37,108 nucleotides of DNA, taken from Beijerinckiaceae bacterium. Lineage in GTDB: Bacteria > Pseudomonadota > Alphaproteobacteria > Rhizobiales > Beijerinckiaceae. Positions within the stretch are counted from its first letter, which is position 1, and every line of letters begins with the position of its first letter. The notes below the pieces were generated by a model that did no database searches, was not told where the DNA came from, and saw only the letters and a program-made list of their open reading frames with translations. Location: assembly GCA_947476075.1 (NCBI GenBank), contig CANJPM010000009.1:1-37108 (forward strand), given 5' to 3'. The translations under genes and the position numbers were made by a program. Below are positions 17,258 to 25,952 of the stretch, piece after piece.

Positions 17258-18672
17258 CGGCGAAGAAACTCCGGAGACATGAGGAGCAGCGCCAGCCCCT
17301 GCTGGCTCGATTCAGCCCGGGCGACCGCGGTTCTGGTGGCGCTGGAGGCGAGCCCGGCAAACCCCTGCTCCAGCAGCTCGCGCGGATCACGGGCGCGATG
17401 GGCGCGGGCAAGATTGGAGACCATGTCGAAGCGCGTTTTGAGGGCGTTGGGATTGGCCCAGGCGGCATTTGTGTCGGCAAAACCGTCCGGTCCGGGCGGA
17501 TTCCAGAGCGGCTGCCCCATTTGATTGAGGACGTTGATCGTATGGCGCGCCGGCTCAGGCTCGGGGTTCAGCAGCCGACCCGCGGCGATCCAGAACTCAT
17601 AGGGCGAGCGAATTTTCGTCAATGGCGCTTTCCACGCCTCATCAGAGGCGATCAGCGCGGCGGCCAGCGACCGCAGATCGCCGTCGGTCTCGCGCAGCGT
17701 TTTGGCCAGTCTAGCCACCAGAGCGGGCGGGGCCGCATCGGCCACAAAATGGCGAACGAATTTTGTCGCTATATGGGTGGCTGTCGCGGGTTTGCGGGCG
17801 AGATCCTGCAAGGCTTTTTCGGCCTGTCCGCGGCCCACGTCGGCGTAGGTCTTGCCCAGCATGACCTGCGCGCCGGGCTCGTGCGCGGCCGCGTCATAGG
17901 CGAACAGGCCCGGCTTTCCCAAACGCCCGTCCATGCCGGCCATGGCCCAACCCGTCAGCATCCGCGCCAACGACGTAACGTCGGCTTGCGTGTAGCCGCC
18001 GCCGACGCCAAGCGTATGCAGCTCAAGAATCTCTCTCGCGAGGTTTTCGTTGAGTCCCCGTTTTCTCTTCAACCCGATTTGGGAATTGGGGCCGATGGAG
18101 CCCTGGTTTTCCAGATACAGCAGCATTGCGGGATGCTGCTCCGCAGCTTTCAGCATGCCCCCCAATTTCCCAAGCACATGCGGCCGGATCGCTTCCCGCT
18201 CGTAGGCGCCCGCGAGAATCTGCACCTGCTGCCCTCGTGAGGCGGCGACGCAGAAATGATTGGACCAGAACGTCACAAGCCGCTCGACGAACCCGCAGCC
18301 GGACTTATGGGCCAGCTGCAAGCGAGCCTGCGCCTCTGCGTGTACGCGCTGCTGAAGGGGCGTGAGCGGGGTGGGCGGCGGCTTTGCCCGATTGCCTGTT
18401 AAGTCAGCAGCAGGAGGAGCCGCCATCGACGGCGGCGTCGCGCGCGCCTGTTTCTCGCGTTCGCGCTGGGCTTCCAGGACAACGATCAATTCCGGCGAAG
18501 ACTGCAGACCGGAATCCGTCGGCGCCAGCGGCGATGTCCTGGCAAGCTCGGCTGCTACAAACCCGCGCGGATCATTGCCAATGGCGCGCAGATCATTCAC
18601 GCCCGGGCGAATTCCCCAGCCAAAGCGGTGAAAGGCGACCAGCAATTCGGCGTTTGAAGAAGCGCCAATCAT
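17254..18672 (-). CDS. DUF1800 protein, partner of DUF1501
   Basis: I choose ATG 18672 (MIGASSNAELLVAFHRFGWG), with GGAAC upstream; a GTG at 18696 would add eight residues. The 472-residue protein shows the DUF1800 pattern: HRFGWGIRPGVNDL near the start, RLVTFWSNHFCVAA, AYEREAIRPHVLGKL, then MLLYLENQGSIG and NENLAREILELHTLG, which is the family hallmark, followed by QADVTSLARMLTGW, ATHIATKFVRHFVAD and SPYEFWIAAGRLL. A Pro/Ala-rich insert lies at about 85-120. No obvious signal peptide is seen although the partner has one. The stop overlaps the DUF1501 start. The function is unknown; the fixed pairing suggests the two act together. Confidence 0.92.
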   Translation of the reverse strand: MIGASSNAELLVAFHRFGWGIRPGVNDLRAIGNDPRGFVAAELARTSPLAPTDSGLQSSPELIVVLEAQREREKQARATPPSMAAPPAADLTGNRAKPPPTPLTPLQQRVHAEAQARLQLAHKSGCGFVERLVTFWSNHFCVAASRGQQVQILAGAYEREAIRPHVLGKLGGMLKAAEQHPAMLLYLENQGSIGPNSQIGLKRKRGLNENLAREILELHTLGVGGGYTQADVTSLARMLTGWAMAGMDGRLGKPGLFAYDAAAHEPGAQVMLGKTYADVGRGQAEKALQDLARKPATATHIATKFVRHFVADAAPPALVARLAKTLRETDGDLRSLAAALIASDEAWKAPLTKIRSPYEFWIAAGRLLNPEPEPARHTINVLNQMGQPLWNPPGPDGFADTNAAWANPNALKTRFDMVSNLARAHRARDPRELLEQGFAGLASSATRTAVARAESSQQGLALLLMSPEFLRR

Positions 18673-18800
18673 GTCTTTGTTCCAGACCGCGAGCACGACG
18701 CCCGGGTGAAAGGATCATGCATGCAGACCATGAGCGCACAATGAACTATCTCGTTCAAATGCTCTTTTTCGAGCCGCATGTCTTCGCGTGGATTTGCCTG

Positions 18801-20108
18801 TCAGTCTGCCGCCTCGCGGCTCCAGAACGCCAGAGGCGCCCCCAGCGCCACCACGCCAATCCCAAACAGCGCGCCGACCCCGGTATAGGCGAGACTCGAA
18901 TACAGCAGATAGGCGCACACGCCGACGAAGATTGCGGGCGTGAGAGGATAAAGTGGAACCGAGAACGGACGCTGCGTCGCAGGCTCGCGCCAGCGGAACA
19001 CGAACAGCGACAGCGCCGACAGAAGCAGGAAGAACCAGAACACCGGCGCCGTGTAATCAACCATCGCACTGAAGCCGTCCCGCGTCAGGGCGCCAAAGAA
19101 CACCAAAACCAGCGCGATGGCGCCTTGAAGAAGAAACGCATTGGCGGGATTGTCGCCGCGTTCGTCCCACACGCCAAGGCGGCGGATGAGCGGCAGATCG
19201 CGACCCAAAGCGTAATAGGCGCGCGCACCAGTAAAAATGGTTGCGTTGAGCGTGCTCAATGCAGCGCAGCAAACCACGACCGCCAGCAGCATTGCGCCGT
19301 AATCGCCGACCACCACCCGCATGAGATCGGCGCCAACGGCTTTGCTCGCGCGCAAGCCCTCAAACCCAAACGCGTTGAGATAGGCAAAGTTAATCGCAAG
19401 GTAGATGGCGGTGACGACAGCCGTGCCAGCCAGCGCGATCCGCACCATGTCGCGTCGCGGATCTTTCATCTCGCCGGAAAGATAGGCGACTTCGTTCCAG
19501 CCGCCGTAAGTGAGCAACACAAACACCATCGCCAGCCCCAGAGCGCCGCCGCCCGACGCTGCGCCAGCTGCTTTTGCTGCGGGCGCCGGCGACAGCAACC
19601 CTGCGACAATGACCGCGCCCACAGCGACGACAGTCGCAATCGCGAAAAACACCTGCGTGCGCTTTCCTGGCTGCGTGCCCAGCACATTCACGCCCGTAAA
19701 GCCGATCACGGAAATGGCGGCCCAAACTGAGGCGCCGTGGACGCCAAGAGGCAGAATCTGCGCCGCGTAATCGCCAAACACAAACGCCACATAGGCGATG
19801 GCGCCGGTCTGAATCACAGTGCCGCGCGCCCACGCAAACAGCACAGCGACGCGCCGCCCATAGGCCAGCCGCAAAAATTGATATTCACCGCCAGCGTCCG
19901 GGTGCGCCGCCGCCAGTTCAGCGTAACACAGCGTGCCGATCAGCATCGCCAAGCCGCCCGCAAGCCAGGCCAGCAGGAACATCGCTTCGTTCGGCGTGTT
20001 CATCGCCACCAGCGGCGGCATGCGGAAAATCCCGACGCCAATGACGATGCCAACGACGAAGGCTATTCCGTCCAGTACGGAAATGGTTTTACGCGGCGTC
20101 GAGATCAT
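18801..20108 (-). CDS. APC-family amino acid/polyamine permease
   Basis: A 435-residue integral membrane protein with about twelve hydrophobic helices. TM1 contains the unwound substrate-binding motif GVGIFRMPPLVA (about 24-35) of the APC superfamily. Other family features are the GTLCYAELAAAHPDAGGEYQ loop after TM2, the FVLLTYGGWNEVAYLSGEMK segment of TM6 and FTGARAYYALGRDLPLIRRL before TM8-9. These fit amino acid:proton symporters or antiporters of the LAT/basic amino acid type; the substrate cannot be assigned. The gene is separated from the DUF1800 gene by 128 bases and from the next gene by a repeat-bearing gap, so it is probably transcribed alone. The ATG at 20108 has only a weak ribosome site. 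Confidence 0.9.
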   Translation of the reverse strand: MISTPRKTISVLDGIAFVVGIVIGVGIFRMPPLVAMNTPNEAMFLLAWLAGGLAMLIGTLCYAELAAAHPDAGGEYQFLRLAYGRRVAVLFAWARGTVIQTGAIAYVAFVFGDYAAQILPLGVHGASVWAAISVIGFTGVNVLGTQPGKRTQVFFAIATVVAVGAVIVAGLLSPAPAAKAAGAASGGGALGLAMVFVLLTYGGWNEVAYLSGEMKDPRRDMVRIALAGTAVVTAIYLAINFAYLNAFGFEGLRASKAVGADLMRVVVGDYGAMLLAVVVCCAALSTLNATIFTGARAYYALGRDLPLIRRLGVWDERGDNPANAFLLQGAIALVLVFFGALTRDGFSAMVDYTAPVFWFFLLLSALSLFVFRWREPATQRPFSVPLYPLTPAIFVGVCAYLLYSSLAYTGVGALFGIGVVALGAPLAFWSREAAD

Positions 20109-20176
20109 GGGGGAATCCGTGTGGCGTGGGGGGCGTAGGCTATAGGTTTTAGGCTTTAGACCTTGAGGAGAAAAGC

Positions 20177-20302
20177 CCCCTCATCCGTCGCGCTGCGCGC
20201 GCCACCTTCTCCCGCCTGCGGGAGAAGGGTTAGCCCCGGACCTTCCCTTCTCCCGCTTGCGGGAGAAGGTGGGTTTTGCGTCAGCAAAAGCCGGATGAGG
20301 GG
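20177..20302. repeat. Composite palindromic intergenic repeat
   Basis: The outer ends are perfect inverted repeats (CCCCTCATCCG at 20177-20187, CGGATGAGGGG at 20292-20302). Inside are two near-identical hairpins, 20205-20228 and 20246-20269, each CCTTCTCCCGC / GCGGGAGAAGG around a two-base loop. This fills most of the gap between the APC permease gene (starts 20108) and the methyltransferase gene (stops 20314), both on the minus strand. Elements with this motif pattern are common between genes in Hyphomicrobiales. It could also act as a transcript stabiliser or a barrier. Confidence 0.88.
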
Positions 20303-20313
20303 TATTCTAATGC

Positions 20314-21147
20314 CTACCCCCTGTTCCCCGACCAGCCCGCAGCGCCGTCCCCGGCGATGGGAACCAACTTGTCGCCGCTCACGCGACCAGCGTAGATCTT
20401 GGTCTCGCCATTCAGCGCGACGCTGAGGCGCACCTCTTGCCCGGCGATGCGGCCCTGCGCCTTGCCCTTTGCGGCGCCGGATTCCGCTCCGCCTTCAAGT
20501 CTCTGGAAGGTCTGCTTCAGGTCGAGCGCGATCTTCGAGCCGCCGTCGACGATCGTCCACTTGCCCTCCAGTTTTGTGGGCACGATCCAGAAAAACACCT
20601 CGCGCCCGTCCACGTTCTCACGCTGGTCGGGGTCCCAATCCTCCATGTTGAAGGCGTGCGAGACGATGCGCGAGCCGGGCTTCATCTCGGACAGAATGCG
20701 CGGGCGCAATTGCATGTTGACGCTGGGCAACAGGTACATTGTGAGTACGTCAGCGTCCTTGATCTGCGTGTCGAACAGGTTTTTCACCTCGAATTTCACC
20801 TTGTCGGCGACGTTGGCCCTGGCTGCGTTCTCGGTCGCCTCCCTGATGCGCACGGGATTGAGATCGACGCCAAAGCCGCGCGCGCCGAATTTGGTGGCCG
20901 CCGTCACCAGCATGCGCCCGTCGCCGCAACCCAGATCCATCACGAAATCCTTGCCCGACACTTTGGCGATCTCAAGCATCCGGTCCACCACCTGTTGCGG
21001 CGTCGGCACATAGGGCACGTCGAGGTTGGGGATCGGCTGTGCGAGCGCGGAATGAGCAGTCAGGAAACAGGCGCCTGCGCCAAGCAGCGCAGCGCGACGG
21101 GTGCAAGGCAGAGGCGACGGGGCAAGCTGGATCGGAGCTTTGGACAT
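20314..21147 (-). CDS. Class I SAM-dependent methyltransferase-like protein with export signal
   Basis: The start is ATG 21147, behind a strong AGGAGG; product 277 residues. The N-terminus has T16-R17-R18-A-A-L-L and a hydrophobic stretch ending A34-L35-A36 before Gln37, a twin-arginine or Sec-like signal. The mature part begins VPYVPTPQQVVDRML, then the SAM-binding loop MDLGCGDGR (70-78), GVDLNPVRI, VKNLFDTQIKDADVLTMYLL and LKPGSRIVSHAFNM. The last 90 residues (VDGREVFFWIVPTKLEGKW onward) look like a separate beta domain. I recall exported relatives in other proteobacteria, so the signal is probably real. How a SAM enzyme would work outside the cytoplasm, and on what, is not known; it may have lost catalysis. 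It stands alone between the repeat and uvrB. Confidence 0.85.
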   Translation of the reverse strand: MSKAPIQLAPSPLPCTRRAALLGAGACFLTAHSALAQPIPNLDVPYVPTPQQVVDRMLEIAKVSGKDFVMDLGCGDGRMLVTAATKFGARGFGVDLNPVRIREATENAARANVADKVKFEVKNLFDTQIKDADVLTMYLLPSVNMQLRPRILSEMKPGSRIVSHAFNMEDWDPDQRENVDGREVFFWIVPTKLEGKWTIVDGGSKIALDLKQTFQRLEGGAESGAAKGKAQGRIAGQEVRLSVALNGETKIYAGRVSGDKLVPIAGDGAAGWSGNRG

Positions 21148-21275
21148 GCAAACATCCTCCTGTGTCGAATCCGCGAGCTTGGCGGATGTGCGGAAGATAG
21201 GGCGGCGCCGGGGAAGCGCAACTCTACTCACTTCGCGTCTTCCTTATGGCGCGGATACGCCCCATATTGAGGCCT

Positions 21276-23933
21276 ATGGCTAAACCTCCCGCTAAACCTA
21301 CCGCCAAAAAGCCCGCCAAATCCTGGTCGCGCGAGCCCGCATCGAAAGCCTCGCGGCCCGAAGTGCATCCGCTCGACGATCATCTGGCGGAATTGCTGAA
21401 CCCGCGCCTCACCCGCCATCAAAGGATGCGCGAGGCCGGCGGCGGTTATAATCCCGCGCAAGCAGAGCCTGCTCCAGCCGGTTTCGGCGAAGCGCCACAG
21501 GCGGGTTTTGAGTCAGGTTCGATGACGGACGTGGACCCGGCTTTGGCGGGCAAGCTCGGATTCCAGCCCGCGCCCAAGCCTGCGCCGCGCCGGCCGGGGC
21601 CGGATTTCTCGGGCGCCGAAGTCACCGCCGACAGCCTCAAGGCGCTGCTGGAGATGGGCGACCCGAACCTGCGCGAATCCCGCCCGTGGACTCCCCATCG
21701 CCCGCCCCGACCCGACAAGTCAGAAGGCGGCATCCATTTCGATCTCGTCTCCGAGTTCGAACCCAAGGGCGACCAGCCTGCGGCGATTGAAGCTCTGGTG
21801 GCGGGCGTCAACGCGCATGAGCGCGATCAGGTTTTGCTGGGCGTCACGGGCTCGGGAAAAACCTTCACCGCCGCGCAGGTGATTGCGCGCACGAACCGGC
21901 CAGCTCTTGTGCTCGCGCCCAACAAAACCCTTGCAGCGCAGCTATATGGTGAATTCAAAAGTTTTTTTCCAAATAACGCAGTTGAATATTTTGTTTCATA
22001 TTATGATTACTACCAGCCGGAAGCCTATGTTCCGCGCACCGATACGTTCATCGAAAAAGAATCCTCAATCAACGAGCAGATCGACCGCATGCGCCATTCG
22101 GCCACGCGCTCGCTGCTGGAGCGCGACGACGTAATCATCGTCGCCTCGGTTTCATGCATTTACGGCATCGGCTCGGTGGAAACCTATACCGCGATGACGT
22201 TCTCGCTGAAACTTGGCGAGCGCATTGACCAGCGTCAATTGATCGGCGATCTGGTGGCGCTGCAATACAAGCGTTCAATGGGTGATTTCTCGCGCGGTGT
22301 GTTTCGCGTGCGCGGCGACACGATTGAATTGTTCCCGGCCCATTATGAAGATCGCGCCTGGCGCATAGGCTTTTTTGGCGACGAGATCGAAAGCATCGCC
22401 GAGTTCGATCCGCTGACGGGGAAGAAAAGCCAGGACCTGGAATTCGTCAAAGTCTACGCCAATTCGCATTACGTGACGCCGCGCCCGACGCTCATTCAAT
22501 CGGTGCAGGCGATCAAGCGCGAGTTGAAGCAGCGGCTCGAAGAGCTTTACGCGCAGGGACGCCTGCTGGAGGCGCAGCGTCTTGAACAGCGCTGCATGTT
22601 CGATATTGAAATGCTGGAGGCCACCGGCTCCTGCGCGGGCATTGAAAATTACTCGCGCTATCTCACGGGGCGCAAGCCCGGAGAGCCGCCGCCGACTCTG
22701 TTTGAATATCTGCCCGACGACGCGCTTGTTTTCATCGACGAGAGCCATGTCACCGTGCCGCAAATCGGCGCCATGTACAAAGGCGACTTTCGGCGCAAGG
22801 CCACCCTGGCCGAATATGGTTTCCGCCTGCCGTCCTGCCTCGACAATCGCCCGCTGCGGTTTGAGGAATGGGAGGCGATGCGCCCGCAAACGCTGCATGT
22901 TTCGGCCACGCCCGGCACGTGGGAAATGGAGCAGACGGGCGGCGTGTTCGTCGAGCAGATTATCCGCCCCACTGGCCTGATCGACCCACCCGTCGAAGTG
23001 CGGCCCGCGCGGGCGCAAGTGGACGATCTGCTGGGCGAAGTGCGCGCCGTGGCGCTGAAGGGTTTCCGCTCGCTCGTCACTGTGTTGACCAAGCGCATGG
23101 CTGAAGACCTCACCGAATATCTGCATGAAAACGGCGTGCGCGTGCGCTACATGCATTCGGACATCGACACCATCGAGCGCATCGAAATCCTGCGCGATCT
23201 GCGGCTCGGCGCCTTCGACGTTCTCATCGGCATCAATTTGTTGCGTGAGGGTCTCGACATTCCCGAATGTGCGTTTGTGGGCATTCTCGACGCCGACAAG
23301 GAAGGCTTTCTGCGCTCGGAAACCTCGCTCATTCAAACCATCGGCCGCGCCGCGCGCAACGTCGACGGTCGGGTCGTATTATACGCCGACAAGATCACCG
23401 GCTCGATGGAGCGCGCGATGGAGGAAACCAATCGCCGCCGCCAAAAGCAGGAAGAGTACAACAAGGAACACGGCATCACGCCCGCCACCATCCGCCGCGG
23501 CATTCAGGACATTCTGGGCTCGGTGTACGAACAGGATCACGTCACCGTCGACACCGGCATGGCGGTCGCGCCCACGAGCGGCCACAATTTCAAGGCGACG
23601 CTGGCGGATTTCGAAAAGCGCATGCGCGAGGCCGCCGCCAATCTGCAATTCGAAGAAGCCGCACGCCTGCGCGACGAAATCAAACGCCTGCAAGCCACCG
23701 AGCTGCTGCTGGCCGACGACCCCATGGCCCGCCAAACCGACATCGAAGACCGCGCCGGCGCCTATCGCGGCGAAAAAAAATACGGCCGCGCCGCAAACAT
23801 GCCAGCGCCCGCGCCGCGCGTGCGCAAGCCGACGCACGACGACATGGGGCCGCATAATTTTGGGGGTGGGGAGGCAAGGCCGAAGGGGGCTGGGGAGAAG
23901 ACGGGGCGGCCTCGGGGGAAGCGGCGGGGGTGA
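21276..23933 (+). CDS. uvrB: UvrABC excinuclease subunit B
   Basis: UvrB is the damage-verifying helicase-like subunit of nucleotide excision repair. I place the start at ATG 21276 (GAGG seven bases upstream) rather than 21246, giving 885 residues. Walker A is GVTGSGKT (G189-T196), the damage-binding beta-hairpin is [20 protein letters not shown], the DEAD-like box is VFIDESHV, and helicase motif VI lies in [14 protein letters not shown]. The UVR motif that binds UvrA/UvrC is near [21 protein letters not shown] Lys/Pro/Ala-rich N-terminal extension of about 150 residues precedes the core, as in other Hyphomicrobiales, and a basic Gly/Arg tail ends it. Two stretches have unusual base composition: an AT-rich one at 21941-22013 and a G-run cluster at 23862-23939. 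No alphaproteobacterial SOS box (GTTC-N7-GTTC) is visible upstream. Confidence 0.97.
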   Translation: MAKPPAKPTAKKPAKSWSREPASKASRPEVHPLDDHLAELLNPRLTRHQRMREAGGGYNPAQAEPAPAGFGEAPQAGFESGSMTDVDPALAGKLGFQPAPKPAPRRPGPDFSGAEVTADSLKALLEMGDPNLRESRPWTPHRPPRPDKSEGGIHFDLVSEFEPKGDQPAAIEALVAGVNAHERDQVLLGVTGSGKTFTAAQVIARTNRPALVLAPNKTLAAQLYGEFKSFFPNNAVEYFVSYYDYYQPEAYVPRTDTFIEKESSINEQIDRMRHSATRSLLERDDVIIVASVSCIYGIGSVETYTAMTFSLKLGERIDQRQLIGDLVALQYKRSMGDFSRGVFRVRGDTIELFPAHYEDRAWRIGFFGDEIESIAEFDPLTGKKSQDLEFVKVYANSHYVTPRPTLIQSVQAIKRELKQRLEELYAQGRLLEAQRLEQRCMFDIEMLEATGSCAGIENYSRYLTGRKPGEPPPTLFEYLPDDALVFIDESHVTVPQIGAMYKGDFRRKATLAEYGFRLPSCLDNRPLRFEEWEAMRPQTLHVSATPGTWEMEQTGGVFVEQIIRPTGLIDPPVEVRPARAQVDDLLGEVRAVALKGFRSLVTVLTKRMAEDLTEYLHENGVRVRYMHSDIDTIERIEILRDLRLGAFDVLIGINLLREGLDIPECAFVGILDADKEGFLRSETSLIQTIGRAARNVDGRVVLYADKITGSMERAMEETNRRRQKQEEYNKEHGITPATIRRGIQDILGSVYEQDHVTVDTGMAVAPTSGHNFKATLADFEKRMREAAANLQFEEAARLRDEIKRLQATELLLADDPMARQTDIEDRAGAYRGEKKYGRAANMPAPAPRVRKPTHDDMGPHNFGGGEARPKGAGEKTGRPRGKRRG

Positions 23934-23962
23934 GGGGGGCGCGTGCATTGCGGGTTTTGCCT

Positions 23963-23993
23963 GCCATGGGTGGCGGCCTTCGCCGCCATCACG
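23963..23993. repeat. Dispersed palindromic repeat, copy A
   Basis: A 31-base element that matches 28 of 31 bases with copy B at 33560-33590. The core TGGCGGC-CTTC-GCCGCCA (23971-23988) forms a seven-pair hairpin. It lies between the convergent genes uvrB and the CCA transferase. It belongs to the type of CGTCATGG...CCATCCACG palindromes abundant between genes in Bradyrhizobium-like genomes. Confidence 0.8.
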
Positions 23994-24024
23994 CATTTGG
24001 GGCGTGCGAGCTGGAAGCCCAAAA

Positions 24025-25287
24025 CTATCGCGCCGCCTTCGTCACACGCTCCAGCATTTTCTCCAGCGCCGCAGCGTCAGACGTAAAATCGGCTTCCATC
24101 CATGCCGCTTCCAGCTGCGCCAGCGTGGCGCCTATTGCGGGGCCGCGCGCAAAACCTTTTGCAATCAAATCAGCGCCGGCGAAGGGGAGCTTCAATTCTG
24201 CATGATCGCGCACAAAGGCAAAGCCTGCGCGCCAGCCTGAATCTTCGGTCGCGGCGCGGCTTTCGGCATGGGACAGAGCGAGCGCATCGAGCAGCGGTTG
24301 GCGGCCGTGGACATAGAGCAGGCGGCACAGGCGAGCGGCATTGGGCGGCTCGTCGCGGCAATGCAGCGGCGCTAGCGCGTTTGCCGCTTTGGCGAGGCGC
24401 GATTGCTCGGCGTTCGACAATCGCAAACGCTCGCGCAGGCGCTCGGCATCCTCGCGCGTTTGCACGGCCAGCGCGGCGAGGCGCAGCACGGGATCGGGGG
24501 CAAGATCATATTCAGCTTCAATGCTTTTCAGCCGCGCAAGGCGATCAGGGTTTGGCGCGCCGCCAAGTACGGGGCCGAGGATGCCGGCGTGCGTCATCGC
24601 CTCCACCACGTCGCGGGCGCGGCGCGCGGCCAGCAGTTTCAGCAATTCGGCGCGTACGCGCTCGCGCGACAGACCATCGAGAAACCCGCGCGCCGCAATG
24701 CTTGCGTGCAAGGCGTGCGCGTCCATCTCGCTTTGCCCATAAGCGGCGTGAAAGCGAAAGAAGCGCAGAATGCGCAGGTAATCTTCGGCAATGCGTGTGG
24801 CGGCATCGCCGATGAAGCGCACGCGGCGCGCAGCCACATCCGCCAGTCCGTCAGAATAATCGTGCAGGCGCCCGTGCGCATCCACCGACATCTGGTTGAT
24901 GGTGAAATCGCGGCGCAAAGCATCCATACGAAAATCGCGGCCAAAGCGCACTGTTGCATGGCGCCCGTGCGTCTCCACATCCTCGCGCAAGGTCGTAGCT
25001 TCAAATGGCGCGCCATCCACCAATATGGTGATCGTGCCGTGCTCAATGCCGGTTGGTATAGGCTTGAACCCGGCGGCTTTTGCGCGCGCAATCGTCACCT
25101 CCGGCAAAGCGGTCGTCGCCAGATCAACCTCGTGCACAGGCTCGCCCATCAAGGCATTGCGCACGGCGCCGCCGACGACGCGCGTCTCTTCGCCATCGCC
25201 ATTGAGCGCCAGCAGCACGCGGGCGAGGCGCGGCTCGTCAAGAAAAGGCGCGTCGGTCAGGAACCCGTCGATGATGCGCGCTGTCAC
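24025..25287 (-). CDS. CCA tRNA nucleotidyltransferase
   Basis: A 420-residue class II nucleotidyltransferase that adds or repairs the CCA end of tRNA. The head domain has VVGGAVRNALMG (about 37-48) and the metal pair in VHEVDLATTA; then TILVDGAPFEATTLRED, a DALRRDFTINQMSVD block, the DYSDGLADVAARRVRFIGDA flexible loop and EDYLRILRFFRFHAAYG, which carries the nucleobase-template region. The remaining 220 residues are the helical body and tail. The start is GTG at 25287, overlapping the stop of the Nudix gene by four bases (GTGA), so they are translationally coupled. Class II enzymes can also be poly(A) polymerases; the family pattern in alphaproteobacteria favours the CCA enzyme. Confidence 0.93.
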   Translation of the reverse strand: MTARIIDGFLTDAPFLDEPRLARVLLALNGDGEETRVVGGAVRNALMGEPVHEVDLATTALPEVTIARAKAAGFKPIPTGIEHGTITILVDGAPFEATTLREDVETHGRHATVRFGRDFRMDALRRDFTINQMSVDAHGRLHDYSDGLADVAARRVRFIGDAATRIAEDYLRILRFFRFHAAYGQSEMDAHALHASIAARGFLDGLSRERVRAELLKLLAARRARDVVEAMTHAGILGPVLGGAPNPDRLARLKSIEAEYDLAPDPVLRLAALAVQTREDAERLRERLRLSNAEQSRLAKAANALAPLHCRDEPPNAARLCRLLYVHGRQPLLDALALSHAESRAATEDSGWRAGFAFVRDHAELKLPFAGADLIAKGFARGPAIGATLAQLEAAWMEADFTSDAAALEKMLERVTKAAR

Positions 25288-25952
25288 AAATAAAGCCTCT
25301 CGTATAAATTGCGCACCATGCCAGCCGTTGCGCCCCAGATGTTGCGCTCGCGTAGAGCTTCTCGATAGGCCATGGAATAGAAGCTGCGCAAGCGGCCTCC
25401 GCGCTCCAGCTCGATAAGCTGGTGATTATCCGGGTTCATCAGGAACGAGAGCGGCGCCTCGAAACAATCAGCCACCTCATGCGCGCACAACGTCAGCTCA
25501 AACGGCGGCGTGACAAGCGCCACCAGAGGCGCGATGCGATAGCCCGAACCCGTCTGCCAGGGATCGAGAAAACCCAGCGGCGTCACGGCCTGCGGCGGCA
25601 GCGCAATCTCCTCATGCGCCTCGCGCAACGCGGTGGCGACCGGGCCTGCGTCGCCGGGATCCATCCGGCCGCCGGGAAATGCGATCTGCCCTGCATGCGC
25701 CCGCATGGCGCTGGCGCGCTCGATGAAAATGAGATGAGCGCCGTTCTGACGCGGCGCCAGCGCAATCAACACAGCGGCTGGAATGGCCTTTGGCGCCGGC
25801 GGCTCCGCAAGATCATCATCCCCATGGTCGCGGTGCGCATGATCAGGCGCCATCGGTCGGTGGAACGCATCGGCGGGCAGGTCAAGCGACAGGCGGGCGC
25901 GGGCGCGCCATGCAAAATCCTGCACGGAGAAAAGCTTGTGCGGGCTGATCAA
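25284..25952 (-). CDS. Nudix hydrolase, CoA pyrophosphatase type
   Basis: The start TTG at 25952 overlaps the preceding DUF1285 stop (TTGA) and the stop overlaps the CCA transferase start (GTGA), so all three are one coupled operon. The 222-residue protein has a Nudix box GGRMDPGDAGPVATALREAH, continuing EEIAL, preceded by the CoA-pyrophosphatase pattern ERASAMRAHAGQIAFPGG, and followed by GFLDPWQTGSGYRIAPLVAL. This group (NudL-like) hydrolyses coenzyme A or its derivatives to 4'-phosphopantetheine and 3',5'-ADP. The first box Glu is Asp here, while the catalytic R-E-x-x-E-E core is intact. A His/Asp-rich linker (DHAHRDHGDDD) lies near residue 40. There is no signal peptide. The specific substrate is inferred from the family. 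Confidence 0.9.
   Translation of the reverse strand: MISPHKLFSVQDFAWRARARLSLDLPADAFHRPMAPDHAHRDHGDDDLAEPPAPKAIPAAVLIALAPRQNGAHLIFIERASAMRAHAGQIAFPGGRMDPGDAGPVATALREAHEEIALPPQAVTPLGFLDPWQTGSGYRIAPLVALVTPPFELTLCAHEVADCFEAPLSFLMNPDNHQLIELERGGRLRSFYSMAYREALRERNIWGATAGMVRNLYERLYL

Noticed and set aside
18384-19730. Plus-strand frame of about 448 codons opposite the DUF1800 and APC permease genes
   Set aside because: It covers two unrelated conserved genes and the gap between them and is a composition artefact.
22275-23336. Minus-strand frame of about 353 codons inside uvrB
   Set aside because: It is antisense to the most conserved part of UvrB, and its His/Arg/Gln-rich sequence is unlike any protein.
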